Assembly: GCA_964461135.1 (NCBI GenBank)
Contig: CAYWTB010000063.1
Coordinates: forward strand, 1 to 27,039
Length of the DNA: 27,039 nt
Origin: RQOF01 sp964461135
GTDB lineage: Bacteria; Calditrichota; Calditrichia; RBG-13-44-9
Reading direction: 5' to 3'
Position numbers and translations under genes: made by a program. Below are positions 8,170 through 15,739 of the stretch, one piece after another (position 1 is the first letter of the stretch; each line of letters opens with the position of its first letter). The notes beneath the pieces are model-generated. The model did not search any database, had not been told where the DNA came from, and was given only the letters and a program-made list of their open reading frames with translations.

Positions 8170-8346
8170 ATTTAATTCATAGCATAAACTTTCACACAAA
8201 GCCACAAAGACACGGAGATTATTTGAGTTAGCTTAACTCTTCATATTTTAGAGCGATCAGTAAATAAAGAAACAAATAGAGCATTTAATCCCATTATTAC
8301 ATGACTTTGTGTTCTTGGAGACTTTGTGTGATGAATTTTCAAGGTT
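8170..8346 (+). repeat. Dispersed MITE/REP-like repeat, copy A
   Basis: This stretch closely matches 26062-26216 in the same orientation. Shared blocks include AAACTTTCACACAAAGCC, the run from GGAGATTATTT onward, TTCATATTTTA, AGCGATCAGTAAATAAAGAA and TTTGTGTGAT near the right end. The element is bounded by perfect 10-base inverted repeats, TCACACAAAG (8192-8201) and CTTTGTGTGA (8322-8331). Copy A has about 15 extra bases near its right end, where CTTTGTGT occurs twice. It has no coding capacity. It lies just upstream of the CBS-domain gene. Confidence 0.8.
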
Positions 8347-8426
8347 GGATAATTGTTTCTTAAAAAGTTTCAATCTAAAGACAATATTTCATATATTTCT
8401 GCACACAGAACAGGAGCTGAATTGCA

Positions 8427-9032
8427 ATGATTGTAAAAAAATGGATGTCGAAACCCGTATTTTATATGTCCCCCGATGCCCCCGCCAATGACATTATCGA
8501 TTTCTTTCATTCCCATCATATTCACCGGGCACCCGTACTGGAAAAAGACAAAATTGTGGGAATGATAACTGAGCGTGACTATTATTCCGTAAAAAACCTG
8601 CACGTCTCACTGCTTGTGCGAGAGATTATGAAAAAAAATGTCATCACTACAGGTGTGTATGATACCATTGAAAATGCAGCTTTGCTTATGCATCAACACC
8701 GGATAGGGGGTTTGCCGGTGACCGAGGGGAACAAACTGGTGGGCATCATTACCCGGCATGATATCATGAAGGCTCTGCTGGAAATGACCGGCGCACGCTG
8801 GAATATTCCCCGTCTGACTCTGGTGATTGATGATCGCCCCGGAAGTGTAAAGGAAGTAGCTGATGTCATCCGTCATTTTCCCGCCAAGATAGTAAGCATT
8901 TTTTTAACAAAGTACCAGATGCCGGCAGATAAACGTGAGCTTATCCTGCGGGTGGATAGTGAACAACTACCCCGGATTATTGAAAAACTGAAATCACATT
9001 TTGGTGAGATAATTGTACATGAAAACGGATAA
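8427..9032 (+). CDS. CBS-pair protein with C-terminal ACT-like domain
   Basis: 201 residues with two CBS motifs and an ACT-like tail. CBS1 spans about 7-55 (HRAPVLEKDKIVGMITERDY) and CBS2 about 68-120 (HRIGGLPVTEGNKLVGIITRHDI). The tail at 131-200 begins LTLVIDDRPGSVKEVADVI and has the ACT pattern. CBS pairs bind adenine nucleotides and ACT domains bind small ligands such as amino acids. The layout resembles AcuB-like proteins, but no acetoin genes are nearby, so the ligand and target are unknown. CAGGAG lies ten bases before the ATG. It is a single-gene unit between repeat copy A and a bidirectional terminator. Purine sensing beside amn is conceivable but unproven. Confidence 0.85.
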   Translation: MIVKKWMSKPVFYMSPDAPANDIIDFFHSHHIHRAPVLEKDKIVGMITERDYYSVKNLHVSLLVREIMKKNVITTGVYDTIENAALLMHQHRIGGLPVTEGNKLVGIITRHDIMKALLEMTGARWNIPRLTLVIDDRPGSVKEVADVIRHFPAKIVSIFLTKYQMPADKRELILRVDSEQLPRIIEKLKSHFGEIIVHENG

Positions 9033-9069
9033 ACTGAGGTTATGGTTATTACAGATAACAAAGACATAA

Positions 9070-9098
9070 AAAAGGCTGTCCTCTTTGGATAGCCTTTT
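9070..9098. terminator. Bidirectional hairpin terminator
   Basis: Left arm AAAAGGCTGTCC (9070-9081), loop TCTTT, right arm GGATAGCCTTTT (9087-9098). The 12-bp stem has one imperfect (G-T) pair and A/T flanks on both sides. It lies between the convergent CBS gene (plus) and ccmF (minus) and can serve both. Confidence 0.85.
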
Positions 9099-9109
9099 CA
9101 ATTTTCAAT

Positions 9110-11329
9110 TTATTCACGGTTTTTAATGCGATCTGCCAGACTTATCGACACACCTAAAATCATGACAATACATCCCAGCCAAAGGATACTGATCAGCGGT
9201 TTCTCGCTCACTTCCACTGCCAGAATGTCCTTACCCCCTACCGGGGAGGATGCCACGGAATGAACAGCCAGCAGTACTTTCCCCTCATTAGCATCGATGG
9301 ATTCAAGCTGTACCTTGTAAGTTGTTTCGGGAATGTCAATTTCGCTGCTCTGCAGTTTCCCGTCCTGCATCCATATGGCGGGCTGAATAGAATAATCCTT
9401 TTTGGAATTTTCCTGGGGTACCGATACAGTGATATCCGCTTTTACCAACATGGGAGACTCACTCATATGATCTCCCACGATGAAGCGATGGAAAGTAAAA
9501 TCCAGATTATCCAGTGTTTCCTTCTTGTTTTTTTGCAGTTCCATTTCCTGGTAATTTGCCTGGCCCGCAGGTATGTAGGAAATGGGAGAAATATAGATAT
9601 CCTTGCCTAATCCCACTTTAACATGCGGTGAAAGCATATAACTCCGTGTATATTCACTGTAATAGAACTGCGGATTTGCCTCATAGGAACCGTTCGGTTT
9701 TTTTACAATTAATTTCACGCGGTCTTTCCCGTCGTTTTTTTGTTCAAACTGAACAAACTGGACATCATACCCAAACTTTGTATGTTGAAACACGCCGGTC
9801 GGCAAGGTCACTTTTTCACTGCGACTGTACATGGATGATGTTACGATTCCGATGATCATCAGTCCGATACCCATATGGGAAAGGTAGGCTCCACTTTTAG
9901 CAGGCATCCGGATAATAAATTTAAATGCCACATAACCGTTTACTGCCACTACAAAAACAGAAAAGAAGACCAGAACAATGGAAACAGGCCTGGTGAGTCC
10001 GGTTATTATACCTGTTATAGTGAGAACGAGCGCCACCGCGGCACCTACCAGCAGAGTTTTCTTATCCCGGAGTTCCGATACTTTCCAGACCAGCAGTGGA
10101 GCAACAGCTAGAGTTCCCAGCATCCATATGGCAATTGGGATGCTAATGGTATTATAAAAATTTATAGACACGTTGGAAGGTTTTCCTAACAGGCCGGTAT
10201 AAATAGGTGATGAGGTCCCGATAAAAACAGTTATACCTGTGATAAGCATGGACAACATTCCCAGCAGAATAAAGGTTTCCCGGCTGAGAATACCCTCGGT
10301 AAATTTGGGACTTTCCATGTTACGCAGTGTTTTAACATAAAAATAGGCATAAATTCCAGTAAACAGCACCACAAAGGAGATCAGATACAGATTTAAATCG
10401 GATTCTGCAAATGAATGTACTGAAAAATCCGCCAGAACGCCAGAACGTGTAAGAAAAGAACCCCACAGTACCGATATAAAGGTGAGGCCTGCAAGAAAGA
10501 GGTTGGTTTTTACCAGACCCTTCTGCCGGCTCTGAATTACAATTCCATGTAACAGAACCGCCATGAAAATCCAGGGAACAAATGAGGCATTTTCCACAGG
10601 GTCCCATGCCCAGTAACCGCCCCATCCCAGCGTAACGTAAGACCAGTAGCCGCCCAGGATGATACCAGTCCCCAGGAACAGTGTTGAAAATATTACCCAG
10701 GGGCGGGCATCCCTCACCCACTGGGAAAAATTCCGTTTCACCATACCATTCAGGGCAATGGCAAAGGCCACAACCGTTGAACTGTATCCCACAAACATAA
10801 TAGGTGGATGGATAATCATCCATGGATTCTGTAAGAGTGGATTTAGACTGGCGCCGTCCCGGGGCATGATGCCCACGGCAGCATCAGGATGAACATGCCA
10901 GATCATGGCAAAAGGACTTTTCTTCAACAGGATAAGAAGAAGAAATGCCTGAACCAGCATTACGAAAAACAGCACCATGGGTTCTTTCCGGGCTATGGAT
11001 CTGATTAAAACAATACCATAAATTGTACCAAACAGCAGCCAGAGGAGAAATGTCCCTTCCTGCCCGGCCCAGAAAGTGGAGATGAGATAATAGGGAGATA
11101 AATTCAGGGACGTATAGCTGTAGACATAATTCAACTGAAAATTGTGATTGAATATATTATAATAGAGCAGAACTGCGGCAAAAAAGATTCCTGCTCCCAT
11201 AATGGCAAAACTGCGATTGGCCAGTTGAAGATAACGCTCATCACGGTCTCTGTAAAACAGCCAGTAGGCCGCTGCAGAGACCGTGGATGCAACGAAGGCC
11301 AGTGATATGGCTAAAATTCCACTTATCAT
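9110..11329 (-). CDS. ccmF: Cytochrome c haem lyase subunit CcmF
   Basis: A large polytopic membrane protein that receives haem from CcmE and takes part in attaching it to apocytochrome c. It has 739 residues, slightly longer than the E. coli protein. The haem-handling WWD domain is present as WGGYWAWDPVENAS (236-249). Other family hallmarks are NPLLQNPWMIIHPP (163-176, a conserved His), LTRSGVLADFSVHSFAES, and SHMGIGLMIIGI, whose His should be the second periplasmic ligand. A periplasmic domain follows, then a final membrane span. The ATG at 11329 follows AAGGAG embedded in the last codons of ccmE, so the two are translationally linked. It is the last gene of the ccm operon. Without CcmH in the window, the usual CcmFH lyase cannot be reconstructed locally. 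Confidence 0.96.
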   Translation of the reverse strand: MISGILAISLAFVASTVSAAAYWLFYRDRDERYLQLANRSFAIMGAGIFFAAVLLYYNIFNHNFQLNYVYSYTSLNLSPYYLISTFWAGQEGTFLLWLLFGTIYGIVLIRSIARKEPMVLFFVMLVQAFLLLILLKKSPFAMIWHVHPDAAVGIMPRDGASLNPLLQNPWMIIHPPIMFVGYSSTVVAFAIALNGMVKRNFSQWVRDARPWVIFSTLFLGTGIILGGYWSYVTLGWGGYWAWDPVENASFVPWIFMAVLLHGIVIQSRQKGLVKTNLFLAGLTFISVLWGSFLTRSGVLADFSVHSFAESDLNLYLISFVVLFTGIYAYFYVKTLRNMESPKFTEGILSRETFILLGMLSMLITGITVFIGTSSPIYTGLLGKPSNVSINFYNTISIPIAIWMLGTLAVAPLLVWKVSELRDKKTLLVGAAVALVLTITGIITGLTRPVSIVLVFFSVFVVAVNGYVAFKFIIRMPAKSGAYLSHMGIGLMIIGIVTSSMYSRSEKVTLPTGVFQHTKFGYDVQFVQFEQKNDGKDRVKLIVKKPNGSYEANPQFYYSEYTRSYMLSPHVKVGLGKDIYISPISYIPAGQANYQEMELQKNKKETLDNLDFTFHRFIVGDHMSESPMLVKADITVSVPQENSKKDYSIQPAIWMQDGKLQSSEIDIPETTYKVQLESIDANEGKVLLAVHSVASSPVGGKDILAVEVSEKPLISILWLGCIVMILGVSISLADRIKNRE

Positions 11330-11331
11330 AA

Positions 11332-11700
11332 TCAGGCTCCTTCCGCTTGATATTTAGAGGGACATTTTACCAGAAGCTGATCGGCCTCGAAACGACCCTG
11401 CACATAACGGCCAATCACCACAATTTCTTCGGCCTGTTCCAGATTAGCCGGTTTCACCCCATGGTAAACAACTTCAAATGGTTCACCTTTGTCATCAGAC
11501 ATTTTAAAGGTAAAGACTTTGCTTTCCAGATCAAAATTTTCACTTCCGGGGATACGCTGGCCTTTCACCTGGACAACCTTGTTACTTTTCTTGGCAGCAT
11601 CAAGCGAAACATAGGGAGTTAACGATTTACTGAGATTCATTGCCGCAAAAACAATAAAAACAATTATTATGACTATGCCGATTATATATTTAGGTTTCAT
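11332..11700 (-). CDS. ccmE: Haem chaperone CcmE, cysteine (CxxxY) variant
   Basis: Membrane-anchored periplasmic haem carrier of System I. From the ATG at 11700, preceded by AGGAGG, it has 122 residues: one N-terminal span (about 5-22) and an OB-fold domain with VQVKGQRIPGS, FTFKMSD, VVYHGVKPANLEQ and EEIVVIGRYV. Classical CcmE binds haem through the histidine of HxxxY near the C-terminus. Here that site is KCPSKY, with Cys113 and Tyr117, giving CxxxY. This variant is described for Desulfovibrio-type bacteria and archaea whose Ccm sets lack CcmG and CcmH. A nine-codon upstream extension to 11727 is unlikely, because it places the SD inside the gene. It lies between ccmD and ccmF. Confidence 0.93.
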   Translation of the reverse strand: MKPKYIIGIVIIIVFIVFAAMNLSKSLTPYVSLDAAKKSNKVVQVKGQRIPGSENFDLESKVFTFKMSDDKGEPFEVVYHGVKPANLEQAEEIVVIGRYVQGRFEADQLLVKCPSKYQAEGA

Positions 11701-11742
11701 TATTTTCCTCCTGGTTGGTGGTAGCAAGTCTCAAATTATCGT

Positions 11743-11886
11743 TTAACGCTGTTCATCTTCAAAATCTTCCTTAAAATCTAATTTTTGTTTAATTTTTTTC
11801 AGCAAACGGTCCAGGTGGAGGAGAAAGAAAAAAATTCCGCCCCAGATAAGCAGGCAGACCACCAGTACCACATATATTTCTGACAT
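11743..11886 (-). CDS. ccmD: CcmD-like small membrane protein
   Basis: A 47-residue frame from ATG 11886 to TAA 11743. It has a short periplasmic start (MSEIY), one membrane span (VVLVVCLLIWGGIFFFLL), then a basic cytoplasmic helix (DRLLKKIKQK) and an acidic end. Size, topology and position between ccmC and ccmE are those of CcmD, which helps release holo-CcmE from the CcmABC complex. An AAAGGG lies a few bases before the ATG. CcmD sequences are poorly conserved, so the call rests mainly on context and topology. Confidence 0.85.
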   Translation of the reverse strand: MSEIYVVLVVCLLIWGGIFFFLLHLDRLLKKIKQKLDFKEDFEDEQR

Positions 11887-11908
11887 ATTTTCCCTTTCAT
11901 ATTTTCAA

Positions 11909-12577
11909 TCATTGAACCAGGTGCTCTGAAAAAATTTTCACTTTCATGGTTTCGACCTTAAGGCGAAGCATCCAATAGAAGAGTAAGGTAAAGCTGAAAA
12001 GCGATGCAAGGAAAACCTGAAGCATCCGGCTATCCATTTTTATTTTGCCTTCGGGGTTGATCAGTGGATCAGGATGAAGGGATTCATATACCCGGGGAAT
12101 AATAAAAATGAAAAATGGCACGGTGATGAAAGCAATTACCGAGTAAACAGCTGCCAGCTTTGATTTCTGTTCTTCCGTGTCCACTGCCGATCTGAGAGCA
12201 AAATAAGCTGCATAAATAAGCAACAATATAAAGATGGATGTTTCCCTGGGATCCCAGTTCCAATAGGATTGCCAGATTTTTTTTGCCCAGATGGAACCGG
12301 TTACCGTGGCCAGCACAGAAAACATCAGTCCTATTTGAGCGGCGGAATATGCCCAGAGATCATATCTTCTCTCGCGGGTACGCAAAAATTGAATACTGGC
12401 AACAGCAGACACCAGGAAGGCCAGTGTGGCCAGCCAGGCGGTCGGAACATGGAAGAAAAGAATTCTGGCCGTCTCTCCCAGTCCTTTTGCCGGGGGTGCA
12501 TATAAAAAAGCAGCCAGAATTACCCCGCTCATACAAACACCCAGAAAATATCTCCACCATTGTTTATCGAAAAACAT
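11909..12577 (-). CDS. ccmC: Haem handling protein CcmC
   Basis: A six-span membrane protein that presents haem to CcmE. At 222 residues it is within the family range. FFHVPTAW (41-48) carries the first conserved haem-ligand histidine (His43). The WWD domain reads IWQSYWNWDPRETS (101-114), and YESLHPDP holds the second histidine (His168). The ATG directly follows the TAA of ccmB, with GGAGG a few bases upstream inside ccmB, so the two genes are tightly coupled. It is the third gene of the ccm operon. Confidence 0.96.
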   Translation of the reverse strand: MFFDKQWWRYFLGVCMSGVILAAFLYAPPAKGLGETARILFFHVPTAWLATLAFLVSAVASIQFLRTRERRYDLWAYSAAQIGLMFSVLATVTGSIWAKKIWQSYWNWDPRETSIFILLLIYAAYFALRSAVDTEEQKSKLAAVYSVIAFITVPFFIFIIPRVYESLHPDPLINPEGKIKMDSRMLQVFLASLFSFTLLFYWMLRLKVETMKVKIFSEHLVQ

Positions 12578-13261
12578 TTATTTCCTCCAGATAAACTCAA
12601 ATAATAATAAAGAAAGTGTAAGAATTACAACTGAAAATGAAAATAAAATCTGTATATCAGATAAACATTCTGCGAAAATTCCACCATCCAGTGCCAGCCG
12701 GGTTCCATGGATACCCGAAATCAGAACCGGCAGGGAAACCGGAAAAGACAGCACGGCAAAAAGAGCACCTTTTGCGCTTGCCTGGGAAATAATGGCGGCA
12801 ATGAGGGTCGCTATGGAAGCCAGTCCGACACTTCCGATAATTATGATCAGAAGGAACACTGCCACATTGCCCACCTTGACACCCATCATGGCAATGAAAA
12901 CCGGTATAATCACCACTTCCAGTGACAGAAGCAGAATAATGTTAAAGAACCATTTACCTAAAAAAACGGCATTAGGCGTGGTCACCAGCCGGAGCGTATC
13001 AGCCGTCTGTTGTTCTTCCTCCCTGACAAAGATATGTGCCAGACCGGACATACTGGAAAAGAAGAGTATCACCCATAACAGCGCAGCCAGCAGCTCGCTT
13101 CTCAACTGCAGGGGCCCAACGGAAAAACTGATGGCCATCAGGGTGGTTACAGCAAACAGAAATATGGCGTTAATCGCATACCGGGACCGGAATTCCAGAT
13201 GCAGATCTTTCAGGAAGACAATATAAGAACTATAAAGAAAGGTAAATCTTTTCTTCACCAA
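12578..13261 (-). CDS. ccmB: Haem exporter membrane subunit CcmB
   Basis: The integral membrane subunit that pairs with the CcmA ATPase; the CcmAB complex drives release of holo-CcmE. About 227 residues with six predicted spans. Recognisable parts are FLKDLHLEFRSRYAINAIFLFAVTT, LRSELLAALLWVILFFSSMSGL, REEEQQTADTLRLVTTPNAVFLGKW and the small-residue-rich spans after it. The start is not ATG: TTG at 13261 or GTG at 13258 are the candidates, with GGGGAA upstream inside ccmA. Either start overlaps the end of ccmA by about 30 bases, which suggests coupled translation. Confidence 0.93.
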   Translation of the reverse strand: MVKKRFTFLYSSYIVFLKDLHLEFRSRYAINAIFLFAVTTLMAISFSVGPLQLRSELLAALLWVILFFSSMSGLAHIFVREEEQQTADTLRLVTTPNAVFLGKWFFNIILLLSLEVVIIPVFIAMMGVKVGNVAVFLLIIIIGSVGLASIATLIAAIISQASAKGALFAVLSFPVSLPVLISGIHGTRLALDGGIFAECLSDIQILFSFSVVILTLSLLLFEFIWRK

Positions 13262-13847
13262 AACTTAATTCCCCTGGTTCATTGGTGGCCACAATCAGAA
13301 TTTTATCCTTTTTCTGATCTTCCATTAATTCATGGACAATCATAATACCGGCTTCATCCAGATTGGCAGACGGTTCATCCAGAATAAGAATATGAGGTTC
13401 ATGCATAACAGCAATAACATATTTCATCCGTTGCAACATGCCAGACGAAAAGGTTCTCAGCTCATCCAGCTCCCGACCTTTCAATCCCACTCTATCCATC
13501 AGTTTCCGGAAACGGGTATTATCCACCGGAAGGCCGCGAATTCTGGAAAAAAAGGAAAAATTTTCCAGAGCGGTCAGATTATTATATAACTGAAGATAGG
13601 GTCCCACCAGGCCAAGACAGGAATAAATGTCCAGCCGTTCAACCCCCTGACCGTCCCTGATATATTTGACTACTCCCGAAGACGGTTGAAGCAACTGGCA
13701 GATCACCTTAACCAGCGTTGTTTTACCCGATCCGTTTGGACCGGTTACTGCCAGGGAATGACCACTTCCAATCTGAAAGAATATATCTTTAAAAACTATT
13801 CTACGGTTAAATTTTTGAGTTAAATTTTCCGCTACAATTTTCCACAT
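13230..13847 (-). CDS. ccmA: Haem exporter ATPase CcmA
   Basis: ABC ATPase that powers the CcmAB step of haem chaperone release. It has 205 residues, the usual size. Walker A is GPNGSGKT (36-43), the signature segment is FSSGMLQ (133-139, less canonical than LSGGQ), and Walker B is ILILDEP (153-159) followed by SANLD. The switch (H-loop) position reads VATNEP, with Asn where His is normal. It is the first gene of the operon. No SD precedes the ATG at 13847, only an A/T-rich leader, so translation may start weakly or through a leaderless-like context. The upstream 293-base gap is shared with a divergent small gene. Confidence 0.95.
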   Translation of the reverse strand: MWKIVAENLTQKFNRRIVFKDIFFQIGSGHSLAVTGPNGSGKTTLVKVICQLLQPSSGVVKYIRDGQGVERLDIYSCLGLVGPYLQLYNNLTALENFSFFSRIRGLPVDNTRFRKLMDRVGLKGRELDELRTFSSGMLQRMKYVIAVMHEPHILILDEPSANLDEAGIMIVHELMEDQKKDKILIVATNEPGELSFGEEKIYLSL

Positions 13848-13974
13848 ATTTTTGTTTTTTTTATAATTTTTAAATTTAATAAAATTAACCGTTTTTTAAT
13901 AAGTTGAATAAAAAAAATCAAAAAATTCAAGTAGGCGAATGAATTAAAATTTTAAATGGTACCGGATTTTTCTC

Positions 13975-14002
13975 TTGCAAATAAATATAATTCTGATAAA
14001 TT
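13975..14002 (+). promoter_or_regulatory. Candidate sigma70-like promoter for the small unknown gene
   Basis: TTGCAA (13975-13980), 16 bases, TAAATT (13997-14002), reading plus, about 140 bases upstream of the gene at 14141. The surrounding 13848-14140 gap between ccmA and this gene is very A/T rich and shows no gene. TTGCAA is self-complementary, so the same box could serve ccmA on the other strand. The support is motif matching by eye only. Confidence 0.4.
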
Positions 14003-14140
14003 TACGACTAGGTTATAAAGAGAGACCCATATCGCATCCTTCGATTACCAGCCTTTATTAAAAAAAATCTGAGGTATATTCGTTCCTGTTGATACCACGC
14101 CAGAAGGTAACTATCAATTCATTTATTTCAGGAGACTGTA

Positions 14141-14443
14141 ATGCGTGGTAATCCAATCAGGGAATTTCTACCGGATGATTATTATTACGAGCTCAAATCG
14201 AAAGGCTTCTTGAATGAACGAGCCATCCGGGATTATTATCTGAAGAAACGCTTTCATTTTTTACATTCGAACCGTTCATCCTGTGAAATATTCTCCATTC
14301 TTCAAAGGGAATTTCCTTATCTCAGCGAAGATACCATCCGGAAAATCATCTATTCAAAAAACAAAACAGATTTTGAACCTGGAATTGAGCCGGAGGATAA
14401 TGGTCAATCCAAATGCCCACATTTTGTTCTCGGTGAAACATAA
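14141..14443 (+). CDS. Unknown small protein with a possible helix-turn-helix
   Basis: A 100-residue protein with a good start (CAGGAG seven bases before the ATG). Residues 1-40 are rich in charged and aromatic residues (FLPDDYYYELKSKGFLNERA). The segment from about 48 to 72 (CEIFSILQREFPYLSEDTIRKIIY) has the spacing of a helix-turn-helix, with a Ser-Glu-Asp turn and TIRKIIY as the recognition-helix candidate. The C-terminal 25 residues look disordered and acidic. No family is recognised. It is a single gene divergent from ccmA and ends six bases before the convergent lpxB stop. A DNA-binding role is only an inference from the pattern. Confidence 0.7.
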   Translation: MRGNPIREFLPDDYYYELKSKGFLNERAIRDYYLKKRFHFLHSNRSSCEIFSILQREFPYLSEDTIRKIIYSKNKTDFEPGIEPEDNGQSKCPHFVLGET

Positions 14444-14448
14444 TAATT

Positions 14449-15600
14449 TTAAACAGAGCCGGTCCTGTCCAGGTAGGCAAGCAATTCTTCTGCTGCACGC
14501 CGGGAAGCGCCGGGTTCTCCCAGCAACCGGGCAATTCGTGATAATGATTGTGAAACCCTGAGATAATATCCCTTATCCTGGAAATACCGCTCCAATTCTC
14601 CCCTGATATTATCTGTGGTTACCTGGTTCTGAATCAGTTCAGGGACCACTTCTTCCTGCAGGACTATGTTTGCCAGGGCTATATTCCGTATTTTGACCAG
14701 ATATTTTCCAATATGATAAGTGAGTGGAGATATTTTGTACAAAACCACCATGGGTGTCCCCAGATATCCGGTTTCCAGTGTAGCAGTCCCGCTGGCCACC
14801 AGAACAACATGAGCGTATTTCATAAGATGATAAATATCCTGATCTATCAACCTTACAGCAGGAAAATCCTTAAGAAAAGTATCATATATATTGTAAGGAA
14901 CATTAACACTTTTCCCTACGACCCATTCCACTTCACTGTTTTCTTCATATACTTTCGTTGCTTTCAGCATTTCCGGCAGCAGCAGTTTAACTTCATTTAT
15001 TCTGCTGCCGGGTAATAATCCCATCAGTGGTTTTTGGGGATTAAAATTATATTTTTTGCGAAATTCCTTCTCATTGTATTTAAGGATAATTTCATCTACC
15101 AGAGGATGTCCGACAAAAGTTGCCGATATCCCGTGCTTGGCATAAAATTCCTCCTCAAATTTAAAAATAACCAGTAACAGGTTTACATATCTGCGGATTT
15201 TTTTTATCCGGTTTAATCCCCAGGCCCACAGTTGCGGAGAGATATAGTAAATAACAGGAATATTCAATTTATGAATGGTCTTTGCCAATCGGAGATTAAA
15301 ACCCGGATAATCCACTAAAATTACCGCTTGTGGTTGATTTTCCTTCACCCACTTTAGCAAATGAGTGAAAACATGCCTTATAAAGGGAATATGCCGTACT
15401 ATTTCAGCCAGTCCCAGATATGACATTTGTTCAATTCGATAGAGTAAGGTCACCTGCTGAGCAGACATTTCATCACCACCAATCCCCCAGAAGTCAATAT
15501 CCGGACGGATTTTATGGATAGAAGAGACCAGACCGGCGGCATGACGATCTCCCGAAGGTTCACCCGCAATGATCAATATTTTGCTGTAATTCCCAGTCAT
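14449..15600 (-). CDS. lpxB: Lipid-A-disaccharide synthase
   Basis: Glycosyltransferase (GT19) that joins UDP-diacylglucosamine to lipid X, forming the lipid A disaccharide at the inner face of the inner membrane. 383 residues, a normal length. Diagnostic parts are IIAGEPSGDRHAAG (10-23), WGIGGDEM, VDYPGFNLRLAK, YYISPQLWAWG, VGHPLVDE, LLPGSRINEV and VLVASGTATLETGYLGTPMVVLYK. It stands apart from other lpx genes, which are not in this window. Its ATG at 15600 has only a weak SD. It lies downstream of the frr terminator, so it is probably transcribed on its own or by read-through. Confidence 0.96.
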   Translation of the reverse strand: MTGNYSKILIIAGEPSGDRHAAGLVSSIHKIRPDIDFWGIGGDEMSAQQVTLLYRIEQMSYLGLAEIVRHIPFIRHVFTHLLKWVKENQPQAVILVDYPGFNLRLAKTIHKLNIPVIYYISPQLWAWGLNRIKKIRRYVNLLLVIFKFEEEFYAKHGISATFVGHPLVDEIILKYNEKEFRKKYNFNPQKPLMGLLPGSRINEVKLLLPEMLKATKVYEENSEVEWVVGKSVNVPYNIYDTFLKDFPAVRLIDQDIYHLMKYAHVVLVASGTATLETGYLGTPMVVLYKISPLTYHIGKYLVKIRNIALANIVLQEEVVPELIQNQVTTDNIRGELERYFQDKGYYLRVSQSLSRIARLLGEPGASRRAAEELLAYLDRTGSV

Positions 15601-15656
15601 TATACTTATCCGTCAATGTCTTTACACGGTCGCCCGGCAACCATACCACCCTGAAT

Positions 15657-15684
15657 AAAAAAACGGGCACCCTGAGGTCACCCG
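15657..15684 (-). terminator. Rho-independent terminator after frr
   Basis: On the minus strand CGGGTGACC, loop TCA, GGGTGCCCG folds into a nine-pair stem with wobbles and one mismatch, then runs into seven Ts (plus positions 15684 down to 15657). It closes the rpsB-tsf-pyrH-frr operon and lies 57 bases upstream of lpxB. Confidence 0.8.
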
Positions 15685-15739
15685 CAAAATATAGGAATTA
15701 TCTAATTTGATACCATGGTTCAATTGCAGAAATCTATAA

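Larger units (their letters stand above)
7937..8426. other. Intergenic region with repeat copy A
   Basis: 490 bases between the minus-strand amn block and the plus-strand CBS gene. The right half (8170-8346) is copy A of a dispersed repeat. The left half contains only the TGA-interrupted small membrane-protein-like frame at 7982-8110. A weak promoter candidate for the CBS gene lies at about 8353-8381 (TTGTTT, 17 bases, TAAAGA). I see no tRNA, terminator or full gene. Confidence 0.6.

Noticed and set aside
8170..8346. CRISPR array from repeated CACAAAG blocks
   Set aside because: There are only two distant single copies with inverted ends; no regular spacer-repeat pattern exists anywhere in the window.
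10332..10823. 163-codon minus frame inside ccmF
   Set aside because: Same-strand shifted frame of ccmF; Cys/Gly-rich product without domain features.
12426..13226. 266-codon plus-strand open frame opposite ccmC/ccmB
   Set aside because: It lies antisense to two clear ccm genes, its product is low-complexity Ser/Thr/Arg-rich with no family motif, and no SD supports it.
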